64,000 nt of DNA. Source: Rhinopithecus roxellana (Eukaryota > Chordata > Mammalia > Primates > Cercopithecidae). The translations under genes and the position numbers were made by a program. The notes beneath the pieces were generated by a model, which saw nothing but the letters and a program-made list of their open reading frames with translations, searched no databases and was not told where the DNA came from. Within the stretch, counting starts at the first letter, position 1; every line of letters begins with the position of its first letter. Shown here in pieces: positions 22,912 through 33,092 of the stretch. The stretch is from assembly GCF_007565055.1 (NCBI RefSeq), contig NC_044561.1:32133483-32197482 (forward strand), read 5' to 3'.

Positions 22912-23052
22912 GGGAATATAATCCCTCCTAAATAGAAGACCTTGTAACCAGGATAGAGAAAATCCCTTATAAACAGGAGGCCTTATATCCAGCGGGTAGA
23001 AAATCCCTCATAAGCAGAAGGTCTCATAGATAGGAGAGGGGAAAGACTCCTC
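22912..23052. repeat. Four decayed ~40-bp tandem units
   Basis: Successive units share 'aacaggaggccttatatcc' and 'gagaaaatccctcataa' type phrases at about 22912, 22930, 22970 and 23011. They are 60-75% alike by eye. Confidence 0.75.
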
Positions 23053-23280
23053 TTAAACAAATCCCTGAAGAACTCAACCAAAAGGAAAATGAGAGTTTCA
23101 TGCAAGAGAGACTCACTGTGGGGAAAGGGGTACCCCGAGGAAGCAGTGGGGAGGCGGAAGGGGCCAGAGTGTGGGTATCACGTGACCCAGTTCCAGGGCT
23201 TGCTAATCTCAGGTGAGTCTACTTCAGGCTCTGCTTCTAACGTGGAGTATGAAAGAGTCAAAAGTATGAATACGAATCTC

Positions 23281-24007
23281 TAAACAAAAGATTTAATTTG
23301 GGAAAACAGAATTGCAATTTTAGGCATACAGATAGACTGGGGTGATGTTCTCTGTGTTTGAAGAACAAAGAAACAATTGGGGGTTTTATTAGGAAAAAAA
23401 TGTTGTGTATTGTTTTGCAAGAAATCTAATTGGCACTAGAGAAGATTTTGGGAGCTGGCAAACTGGTGAGTGAGAGCGTAAACGGTGACTGGCTAAAACG
23501 AGTCTTAAATCTTATTCTTTCTAACACAATAGGGTAACTGAAGTTAGTCATAATTTAATTGTACATTTAAAATTACTAAAAGTATATATGTAATTGGATG
23601 ATTTGTAACGCAAAGGATGAATGAATGTTTGAGGGGATGGAGACCTCATTCTCCATGATGTGACTATTATGCATTGCATGCATGTATCAAAGCATCTCAT
23701 GTACCCCATAAACATATACACTATGTACCCACAAAAATGAAATATTAAAAAGTAAAAAGTAAAACGAAATGACAAAAAACTAGCCTTAGATTCATGGCAG
23801 TTCATTTTAGCAGCTACAAGGTAAAAACTCATTTTAAGGTTATAGCAGGTCATTCTGGCAGCTGGCTTTAGAGACAGTCCTTGGGCAGGTGCTTTGTACC
23901 CAAAATGTTTTTTTCTCCCCTGCCCTCTTAACTTGAATTTAGTAGGGTATGGCAAGATAACTCCAATTTATATTGTCAGTTTTTACAGTGGTCTCTATTG
24001 TTGATCT
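23281..24007 (-). mobile_element. LTR-like repeat, copy B, with an insertion
   Basis: It is homologous to copy A (18900-19350) over its whole length once the 266-bp insertion at 23511-23776 is removed, giving about 461 bp. The minus strand carries 'cctaataaaacccccaatt', which would fit a polyadenylation region. The 135-codon minus frame at 23548-23955 spans both the repeat and the insertion, so it is not a gene. Confidence 0.6.
23511..23776 (+). mobile_element. L1 3' end inserted in LTR copy B
   Basis: The end 'tatcaaagcatctcatgtac', 'cccataaacatatacac', 'tatgtacccacaaaaatg' followed by an A-rich tail is the 3' end of an old primate L1 (L1PB/L1MA class). Diverged 15-bp duplications flank it: aaacgagtcttaaat at 23496-23510 and aaactagccttagat at 23777-23791. 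Copy A shows the uninterrupted site 'atactagtcttagag'. Confidence 0.7.
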
Positions 24008-26212
24008 AATACAGTTTTCTTAATGGTTTGGTTAGCAGTTTCTGACATATTTTCTTCAATTCCTTAAATGCCTTCTTTAAATCATATTCACAAGAAAATT
24101 AAAGTAGAAATATTCAAAGACAATTTAAACTACAAGAATATGATATAGAAATAGTATGCCTATAAAATATAACATACAAGTGAATTCATAAATTTAAAGT
24201 CCTGTTAGATAAAACAGTCTAAAAGGCAAACAAAGGTTAATCTGATATAAATCTTAACTTCTAATAAATACATGAACATATTATAAGTTTTAGTGATAAA
24301 GTATTGTCAGCAGTCTATTCGTAAGTATTTTTTTTTTTTCTAAACTAAATCCATATACTGTTGGATGTAGAGGAAAAAAATAATTTACTCAGTCTCATAG
24401 CCTTGTCCATTATATTTTGTAAAATTTATGCTTAAATATTTAAAAGACACAAGGGTCCATGCTAAGTGACAAACTGTAGCTAAATCTTGATGTTTTAATT
24501 GTTACAAATGACAACACAAATGACATCCCACTGACATTGGTCGTTCATCTTTCTGTATGTCCTACTTCAGACAGGACATGGCCAGTTCACTCACTGGGTT
24601 CTGCATGTGAGGTGATTCCTGATGTGCTCTGTAAAATGAAGATTTGAAGTCATCTCCATAATTCCTGAAAGCTACTATCACTCTTACTTTTTGGGTATTT
24701 CCTGGACCTGTGTTTTAGGCCTATATTACCTGATTAATTGGCTCAATTTTCACCTTAGACATAGATATAGCTTATGATGTATGATAAGAACAAAATAACT
24801 TGGCTTTGAATAAAAGTCAAGATTGCAATATGGCATGACTTATAGAATGATACGACTTTTGTAGTCCTTTCCAACTTTAAGAATTTATGATGCTAACAAC
24901 AAAAACATACCTGTGGTCCTCTTTTCCTGCAGTGTACAAAGGAGACCCTAAAAATTGAGTAATAACCAGTAATACCAAAAGAAGACCCATATTTGATCTT
25001 GTCTGCCAGACTGTATACCCCATCCATAATTCACATATCAGAAAAAACTCTTAGCCTAGAATTTTCCCCAGAAAGAAGAAAGGTAAAACCACCAAAACCC
25101 CAATATGATGATTTCTCCATTTAAGAGTTAAGTTTCTGGCTAGTTATGTTAAAAGTAAATCGCATTTTATTGTGACTTAAGAGGGAAAAACACATACTCA
25201 CCATTGTTAAGTGCTTAAAGTCCTCAGGTATCCAGACTGAGTGACTCGATGCATAAAGGAATGTGGATGCAGATATGTTCTGAGTTTATATGTTAATCTG
25301 CAGATAGATTTGTTTGATATGCAGTTCTTTTTCTAAAATGACTTAGTAGCAGTCATTATTGGAAGTTGTGGTTAGAATTCATTGCAACATGAGAAGCCAT
25401 GGGCCCTCAAGTCTGTTCTTAGGATCTAATTTGTATAAATGTCTCTCTGTACTAAGGGAACTTATGTAGAGTAGCACTTGGTGGTGGTGTAAAAAACTTT
25501 TCCCTAGGTGTGCTTAAAGACATTTCAGGGAAAAGAGATAGACTCAGTATTGATCCAATTTATTTAGATGAAAGTAACACAACTGATTACTGCAGAGTAC
25601 TAGATAGGTAACAGATGTGAAGTCTGGAGATTATGGTTTGAAAGAGGCTGGGAACCAGGCTAGCTCCAGGAAATTTAGATTGAAAGAGCTGTTTAGTTAA
25701 TAATTTCATCAGGTCATTGCAGTTAAAATAATTACGTTGTGTTTTTTACCGGAGTGTCTGTTCTTCTCTAAATTCCAAAATCCCAAAAGACTCTGATTAA
25801 TTTATTTTGGTTTACACATCCACTCCTGGTCTATAAAGCCAAACACCATGATTGACCCTCCTCGACAGGTTAGAATTGGGGCGTGTGTATGTGTACGAGA
25901 GGGTGCCAAAAGGAAATCATGGCCTTGAGATGAGAGTGGGAATAGGTCTATACATGGGCAAATTTTTTTATCACTCTTTATAAAAATTTCAGCAGATGTG
26001 AAAATGCAGGAGCTGTAGATAATCTAGAAAAAGGGAATTAATACTGTAGTTTATTGCTTTATTGGTCAAATAGAAAACTAAGGAATGCCACGGTTATGAG
26101 CTGCCCTCAAGAGTTACTAGGTAGGGCTATCTCTGAGTTACTAACCCAGAGTGGAGAACACTTGAATTTGGAGATGTTTCTGGAGACAATCTGGCCAAGC
26201 AATTAGTAAATT
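24008..26212. other. Mostly unique sequence
   Basis: I recognise no gene, RNA or dispersed repeat in these 2.2 kb. A T-run at 24329 and scattered AT-rich stretches are the only simple features. Confidence 0.4.
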
Positions 26213-26450
26213 TATTTATTTATTTTTACTTATATATTTTTTGGAGACAGAGTGAAACTCTGTCTCCCAGGCTAAGTGCAGTGGCGTGGTGGTGACTCAC
26301 TGCAAGCTCGAACTCCTGGGCTCAAGTGATGCTCCTGCCTCAGCCCCCTGAGTAGCTGGGGGTACGGACATGTACCATCATGCCTGGCTAAGTTTTTTTT
26401 TTTTTTTTTTTTTGTAGATGTAGTGTCTTGCTATGTTGCCCGGGCTGGAG
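26213..26450 (-). mobile_element. Old Alu (AluJ-like), antisense, incomplete
   Basis: A (TTTA)n start at 26213-26228 is followed by a reversed right arm ('gtctcccaggctaagtgcag' to 'ccatcatgcctggctaag'). A poly-T linker and only the first part of the left arm ('cttgctatgttgcccggg') follow. The left arm stops at 'gctgg' where unrelated sequence begins. Confidence 0.75.
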
Positions 26451-26631
26451 GAAATTTCTTAAAAGAGAGGAGGAGCTTCAAGATGTCCAGATTATAGGAG
26501 TACAGATATGCACCATCCTGCCTGGCTAATTTTTTTGTTTTTTGTAGATATGGTGTCTTGCTATGTTGCCCAGGCTGGAGGAAATTTCTTAAAAGGGAGG
26601 AGGAGCTTCATGATGTCCAGATCGTAGGAGT
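26364..26631. repeat. Tandem duplication, ~130 bp unit, Alu plus flank
   Basis: Two copies (about 26364-26501 and 26502-26631) each hold Alu linker, partial Alu left arm and the same non-Alu tail 'gaggaaatttcttaaaag' to 'gatgtccag'. Landmarks recur at a spacing of 130 bp (26414 and 26544). The copies are about 90% alike. Confidence 0.85.
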
Positions 26632-27283
26632 ATGTTTCCAGGCATCTAGACAGGGTATTTCACTTTTGAATGTCTTGCTATGCAAAGTCTCTGATCTGAT
26701 TCATCTTATTATATTTGACAGCGCTCATGTTGACAGCACAGTGCAACTTTTTGTGCCCGTGTCCTTTAGTTGAAAGGATAAAGGTTATCCCCGAAGCAAA
26801 AGAACAGTAATTCATCTCCAGATAGCCCAGTAGAATTGGAGTTCCAGGAACACAGAGTAGAGCCCAGAGCCAGCTACTCAGAGTCTGAAGTGTAACTTTA
26901 GCTTGGTTAAATTCTTGGTGGAGAATATGGCATAAGAAAAAGGGTTATGGTTGTATAACAGTGATTATCTTCAGTTTCAAAACATTTACTTAACAAAATG
27001 ATATTCAAGGGCATGTAATCACTGTGAAATTACAGAGTGTAACTTTCCAATCAAGCTGTATATAATCGTCAAAGAAAGAAGTAAAGTCAGTTTACTTTAG
27101 ATCTGTGAGCCACATTTGTAGGGAAAGAATGGATTCTAGTAGCAGCTTATCTTCCATGAACTCCAAGTTGACACTCAGATCACTGAACTTCCATGTGGCC
27201 CAGTTTCTTCAGTTGCGAAAGCAACATAATAACCTGTATACCTAGCTCAGAAGGCTTTTGCAGGAAAAGATGAAGTAAGTCTT
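26632..27283. other. Unique sequence
   Basis: No repeat or gene is recognised. Confidence 0.4.
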
Positions 27284-27297
27284 TTCTTAGCCTTTTT

Positions 27298-27765
27298 TTT
27301 TTTTTTTGAGATGGAGCTTGGGGTTATCGCCCAGGTTGGAGTGCAATGGCTCAATCTCCGCTCATTGCAAACTCCACCTCCTGGGTTCACGCCATTCTCC
27401 TGCCTCAGCCTCCCAAGTAGTTGGGACTACAGGCACCTGCCACCACGCCCGGCTAATTTTTTTTTTTTTTTTTGAGACAGAATCTCGCTTTGTCACCCAG
27501 GCTGGAGTGCAGTGACCGGATCTCAGCTCACTGCAAGCTCTGCCTCCCAGGTTTACGCCATTCTCCTGCCTCAGCCTCCCGAGTAGCTGGGACTACAGGT
27601 GCCTGCCACCTCGCCTGGCTAGTTTTTTGTATTTTTTAGTAGAGACGGGGTTTCACCATGTGATGGTGATCGAGCAGGATGGTCTCGATCTCCTGACCTC
27701 ATGATCCACCCGTCTCGGCCTCCCAAAGTGCTGGAATTACAGGCATGAGCCACCGTGCCTGGCCC
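27298..27765 (-). mobile_element. Three-armed composite Alu
   Basis: Reading the plus strand: poly-T, a complete reversed right arm (27315-27456, older AluY/S-like), a second poly-T (27455-27473), then a complete reversed young dimer of AluYR type ending 'gtgcctggcc'. The left arm of the first Alu is absent. One pair of duplications, ttcttagccttttt, flanks the composite at 27284-27297 and 27766-27779. A 14-bp irregularity in the second unit near 27659-27676 replaces 'gttagc'. Confidence 0.85.
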
Positions 27766-27989
27766 TTCTTAGCCTTTTTCTTAAAGGACAGGTTGATATA
27801 AAAAGGAATAAAAACATTTAGGGTTTGCTTGTGGCCCACAACTTAAGGATTATTGTTCTCCGTGATACTGCAATGTGATTTTCAATTTCAGCACTTTATA
27901 ATTGGCGTCTTATAAACTGCTGGTATTTTGCATTTGGTAACATGGGGTGTTGTTAAAAAATTTTAATGACAACATAATAACAGCAACAA

Positions 27990-28140
27990 TAATTATTTGT
28001 TTCATTATTCTGTGTCAGACACATAATCTCATTTACTCCTAAAGGCAGTCGTAAAGCCATCTGCTGAGGAGATATTATGATCTCCAATTTCAGAGATGGG
28101 AAAACTGGGGCATGGAGACTTTAGAAAAGTTGGTCATTTA
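27990..28140 (-). mobile_element. MIR relic, antisense
   Basis: 'taatctcatttactcctaa', 'gatctccaatttcagagatggg' and 'aaaactggggcatggag' follow the reversed MIR consensus. Confidence 0.65.
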
Positions 28141-28164
28141 GTGCTGTCAATATCATTACCCCTG

Positions 28165-28329
28165 AGAAGAAACCCACTCTGCTGACAGCCTGATCTCAGA
28201 CCTTCAGCTACCAAGGTGATTCCCGTTGATATGGTAGTTGAATGTTTAGAAGTGTAAGAAAATACATCTCTGCTTTGTAAGCCACTCAGTTTGCAGTACT
28301 GTGACAGAAGCCCTAGGAAGCTAATACGG
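28165..28329 (+). mobile_element. MLT1 LTR 3' fragment
   Basis: The stretch 'tctgctttgtaagccactcag' and 'agaagccctaggaagctaatac' is the 3' end of an MLT1 LTR in sense orientation. The 5' part is missing. Confidence 0.65.
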
Positions 28330-28645
28330 CAATGAAAGGAACTGCCTTCTATTGTGTGCAATGACATGGATGATTCTATTGACTAAATCTTTGGAGGGAT
28401 GAAGCTAGACTAAGTACAAACTATACAAGTCTATTTATATAAATTTCATACACAAAACTAATTCGTAGTGGTTTCCTTTAGTGTGAGAAGACTTATATAG
28501 GCTATAAGAAGACTTTCTGTGTGCTGTCATATTCAATTTTTTAACCATGTACTGGTTACATAGGTGGGTTTACTTTGAAATAGTTTATTGAGCTGTATTT
28601 ATTCTTATGGTTTATTTATTTGTTTATATGCATGTTGCACATCAA
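28330..28645 (+). mobile_element. Old L1M 3' end fragment
   Basis: 'gcaatgacatggatgattct', 'tatttatataaatttcatac' and 'gagctgtatttattcttatgg' match the general L1M 3' end layout in sense order. It is strongly decayed. Confidence 0.5.
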
Positions 28646-29599
28646 TACAGATATATATTGATGGGGAGAGGTAGGGGGGAAGAAATTGAAGCTAGAGGGT
28701 TTAGAAGTCATACTTGACACTGTGAATCAGTACCTGCGATGGAGGCATGGGATCTCACTGAGAGCACAGTGAAGCATTTGGCTTAGATGGGAGGAAAGGA
28801 ACTTCTGTACTTGCTGGGAAGACACTAGATACAGTATATAGAAGCCGGGGTTCTAAGAAGTCTTCAATTTCCACTTTATCACAGTTTTCTTTTATCTCTA
28901 GTAAAAATTCAGTGTAGTACTTAAAAAATGTCATCTTTGGCAGGCCTCTTTGCATTTTCTAAAATGCCTTTGAAACGCCATCCATTTCTCTGGCAAAGTC
29001 AGGGAGCTTTTCGGTCCATGTGACATGGCTCCTGTTGCTATAGTAATTGAATGTTTACTAGAGAAAATATTACCAGTTAATAATAGCCTGGATGGAAATA
29101 ATAGCTACTGCTGGGCCTTCAGAGTTACACACCATCAATTTCCAATTTGCTGAAATAGGTGCAATTTGCTTTTTGAGTTTGAAAGTATTTCTTTTTCCAG
29201 GCCTCCAGGAACCTTCCCCCACACCACGCACCACAGGCCCACACCCACATATCCATATGCTTCTAAAGAATGTTCAGCTTGTCCAAAATGATGATAGAGG
29301 GAAGCTGTTATGTTGGAGTCTTGTCATAATTTCAACAGTAGGAATAATGAATAAATTAGAAGGTTACTATATATTGGCTTGGGTTAATAGTGCAATCACA
29401 GAGAGAATAATCACAGAAAGAGAGTATAATTCATACTATTTCTTATACTCAGCCTTTTCCAAAATCTCATTCCCAAACAGCAAACCAACAAGCAGATGTG
29501 CTGAATTATTCTGTCAAAAATCATGCCCATGCATAACAAAAATGCCCTTCAAGGTATTCAACTCACTATCTGTCTGAATCTGGACTATTCTGGCATTTG
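28646..29599. other. Unique sequence with the longest open frame
   Basis: It holds a 161-codon plus frame (29092-29577), the second longest in the window after the Alu/L1-derived 174-codon frame. The translation has no domain I recognise, and I see no convincing splice signal or start context. I leave it unannotated as a gene. Confidence 0.4.
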
Positions 29600-29740
29600 T
29601 TCATTGATTGACTGATTGCTTCTTTCCATTATTCACTCATTCAGCAAATATATATTGAGCCAGTCACTAACCTAGCTCCTGGGGATATAGCCCCTGCCCC
29701 TGCCCTCAGAGGAGCTTGCAATAGTTTGATGAAAGTGCCC
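29600..29740 (-). mobile_element. L2 3' end, antisense
   Basis: 'attcactcattcagcaaat', 'atatattgagccagtcac' and 'cctggggatatagcccctgc' are the reversed 3' end of L2. Confidence 0.7.
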
Positions 29741-30398
29741 CTCCTGGCAGCAGCCTTCCCACTGAATGCCAACAAAGAGAGCAGCCCGAGAGGACACAGC
29801 TCATTGCTCAGATTCCATGTCCTCCCACTCTCAGCCACCTTTCCACATGTTGGAAGCTGTGAGTAAGCCTGGGGGTGTGCAGACTGATGCCTAGGCATGC
29901 GGGAGGGAAAATCCCTCCTCCAAAGTCAAGGAAACAAACAGCACTCCTGAGAATCCTGGCTTATGCTTCCGGAGAAAAGCTGGAGAAACACTCAGCTACC
30001 ATGACAACCAGTTCTGTCACATTTTCTCCAAATCTATGAGGGCACTGAACCTGAGAGAGAATGTGAGGAGAGTCAATGAGGAAGCCATTCCTCCAGCAGG
30101 TCTACCACGGGCATTTTGGCAACACTCGAGCCTGCCAGCAATCACGTAGGATCATGGGGTGGAGAATACATGGCATTCATTTAAGAATATATATTATTTG
30201 TACTGTTTGTTTTATGGACTGCTTGTTAGGCAACTAGTTTATGTGGTAGCTGGGGTTAAGTCAAGGAAACAGGTACTGGGAGGTATATTTTTTGTTCTAA
30301 TAGGTGGAAAAAATGAATGACTAGTTTCAAAATAGATGTCTTGGCTGCTCCATATTTCTAATGAATGTATATCCCTATTTTGGTACTGTGTTCGAGAT
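29741..30398. other. Unique sequence
   Basis: No repeat, RNA or coding exon is recognised. Confidence 0.4.
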
Positions 30399-30578
30399 CA
30401 GGGGTTGGCCATCTAGGACCTAGTGAGCAATCTAGGAGCTGTGGGCCAAATCTAGCCAAGCTCATTCTGTTACATATTGCCTATGGCTGCTTTCTCCTTA
30501 CAACAGAAGTTTTATAGTTCACAGAAACTAGTCTGCAAATCCAAAGTGATTTTTGCAGAAAAAAGTTTGCCAGCACTG
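30399..30578. mobile_element. hAT-type MITE
   Basis: It starts 'caggggttggccatct' and ends 'gtttgccagcactg', imperfect hAT-style terminal inverted repeats. The middle carries 'tgtgggccaaatc' and 'cctatggctgctttctcc', typical of a common mammalian hAT MITE whose exact name I do not fix. No clean 8-bp duplication remains. The 61-codon frame in it is chance. Confidence 0.75.
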
Positions 30579-31892
30579 ACTTTAGAAGAATCCTCTGGAA
30601 AGCTGACATTATTAGGAGGTATTTCTCTTATGATTGACATCCATGAAAAAAATAATTTTTGATAATTTTAGTGTTTTAAAAATACATACATATTAGCCTA
30701 ACAATCTCCAAAAATAAGTTTTCAGGTAGGTATTCTAAATCTTATTTCTTAGATGAATCTTATTTCTTAAATGAAGGAGAGGTGGTGATTTGCTTGACTT
30801 TCACTCTGAGGAACTAGAACCAGCCCCGCAGTGTCCTGATTCTAAAGTCATGAGATTTCCACTTTCTGGCTCCATGCTAAGGCTAAGAGTGGAAACTCAT
30901 CTAACAAAATTTACAAAGTGCTGAGAGGCCTTTTGAACCCCTAGATGTGCAGCCAAAATCTCAGCATTAGCAATTCATTCCTATAGATCAACAAGTTCTC
31001 ATTTTAAGATATAAAATGCCTCTGGCTGTTTGAGCATGCTAAGCCTCACTCCAAGCCACTCGTGTTTTCAGATGAAGTTTACAAAGGGAATTCCTTCTCC
31101 TAACAAGGAGATCTGCCGCTCTGTAGGAACAAAAGATGGGCAAAATGGTAGGTGCAGAAGGAAATATTTCTGAGCTTGGCCAACAGTGGGGGGCAGCTAT
31201 GGCCTGGGCATCAGGCAGTGAGAAGGGCAAGAATCCAACGTTTACTTGTGCCAAGTTTACTCATCTCCTTATTCACAATTCTCTTACTCTAATTGGTGCT
31301 ACAGTGACAAGGGTGGCATGTAGGCAAATAGATTGTGGGTTTCATTTATTTTTATAATTCTTAACATTCCTATGATCTTGTCCTTGCTGCCCTATGACCA
31401 ACCCTATGTTCCATCTCACAGTTGCATGGATACTTGCATTCTGGGTGCTGACAAGCTTTCCAATGATGACAAATTTGGTTTTGTGAGAACTCTAGAATCT
31501 CACCACCAGAGTGTCACTGGAGTAAATTTCTGGACTCTGAATATTCTCTGCAGATTGTAAATTCTGGACATAGCACTAGCAAAGAGACGATGGGACAGCA
31601 GCAAATGTCGGGATCACATGGTTTCCAGTTAGAATGTAGTGACATTTTGTATGATACACTGTGTTCTCTGCTCAAAGCTGTTTATTCTTGAGAGTGAGAA
31701 GAAACTTTGCATGTTTCTTTTATGCCAAGTAATAAATAATCAACGGTAGACACTGAGTGTTGTTAGGAAATTCCTTTTGTTGGTGGCACCATCTTGACGA
31801 AGTGAAAACAACGTGTTTTTCTGTTTCACTTTTTGGTGGATGACAGAAAATGGTGTTCAAACTTGATATGTATGTGATAGGAAAACTTCATT
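30579..31892. other. Unique sequence
   Basis: Overlapping short frames on both strands (31039-31357) show no recognisable domain. No repeat is identified. Confidence 0.4.
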
Positions 31893-32046
31893 AAAAACTA
31901 GCCGGGTGAGGTGGCAGGTGCCTGTAGTCCCAGCTACTCGGGAGGCCGAGACCGGAGAATGGTGTAAACCCGGGAGGCAGAGCTTGCAGTGAGCTGAGAT
32001 CCGGCCACTGCACTCCAGCCCGGGCAACAGAGCTAGACTCCATCTC

Positions 32047-32075
<29 letters not shown>
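31893..32075 (+). mobile_element. Young Alu right arm (AluYR type), 5' truncated
   Basis: It starts at 'aaaaactagccgggtgaggtgg' in the linker, runs through 'gtgtaaacccgggaggcag' and ends in a ~29-base A tail. The Old World monkey markers are present. Only the second half of an Alu was inserted. Confidence 0.85.
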
Positions 32076-32077
<2 letters not shown>

Positions 32078-32084
32078 TTCTGTA

Positions 32085-32389
32085 GGCCAGGTGCAGTGGC
32101 TCACGCCTGTAATCTGAGCACTTTGGGGGACTGAGGTGGGTGGATCAGTCAGGAGTTTGAGACCAGCCTGGCCAACATGGTAAAACCCCATCTCTACTAA
32201 AAAATATAAAAAATTAGCTTGGCATGGTGGTGCACATCTGTAGTCCCAGCTACACAGGAGGCTGAGGCAGGAGAATTGCTCGAACCCAGGAGGTGGAGGT
32301 TGCAGTGAGCCGAGATTATGCCATTGCACTCCAGCCTGGGCAACAGAACAGGACTCCATCTCAAAACCAAAACCAAAAAACAAAACAAT
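32085..32389 (+). mobile_element. AluS-like element
   Basis: A complete sense dimer from 'ggccaggtgcagtggctcac' to 'ggactccatctcaaaacc' ends in a tail of aaaac units. It lies 9 bp downstream of another sense Alu. Confidence 0.9.
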
Positions 32390-32837
32390 AAAACAATTCT
32401 GTGAACAATAGAGTTGAAATATATGCTCTGAAAATACGGAATGAACTTGGCAAAAGAGTTAATTAACCGTTAGGACATTTCCAATTAAATAGAAAGATGC
32501 TGATAGCATTCATTAAACAGAATAATCATTACATTTCTGTAACTGTGCCATGTGTCCATGATGTTTGGGAACCTTTATCGATGTGTGGGAATCTTCCTTC
32601 ATATGGTAGAGAGTGAACTATACTGGGATTGGCACGCTCTGGGTTGCATCTCTGTTCTTACTCATAACCGATGTCTTCAGGTAAAACATTGTGTTGGCCT
32701 TGCTTGAGTTTTCTATCTGTGCAATGAAAAGACTGAATTAGGTAACTTCTAAGTTTTCTTTCACCTCAGAATGTAATTCTCTGCTTCGTTTTGGCCATGG
32801 ACTTGGATCAATGTGTATTTTCTATGTATGTATGTAT
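32390..32837. other. Unique sequence
   Basis: Weak MIR-like text occurs at 32690-32780 ('ctatctgtgcaatgaaaagactga'). Nothing else is seen. Confidence 0.4.
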
Positions 32838-33092
32838 TTTCACTGTGTCACCCAGGCTGGAGTACAGTGGTGTGATCTCAGCTCACATAAGGCTCGACCT
32901 CCTGGGTTACAGAGATTCTCCTGCCTCAGCCTCCCTAGTAACTGGGACGACAGGCATGCACGACCACACCTGGCAAATTTTTATATTTTTAGTGGAGATG
33001 GGGTTTCACCATGTTGACCAGGCTGGTCTTGATCTCCTGGCCTCAAGTGATCCACCTGCCTTGGCCTCCCAAAGTGCTAGTATTACATATAC
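32838..33092 (-). mobile_element. Old Alu, antisense
   Basis: It starts 'cactgtgtcacccaggctgg' right after a (TATG)n-like stretch and ends 'gtgctagtattacatat'. The poly-T end has decayed and the terminal ~20 bases are missing. Confidence 0.85.

Noticed and set aside
23548..23955. 135-codon minus frame
   Set aside because: It spans an LTR-like repeat and an inserted L1 tail, so it is a mosaic of two repeats.
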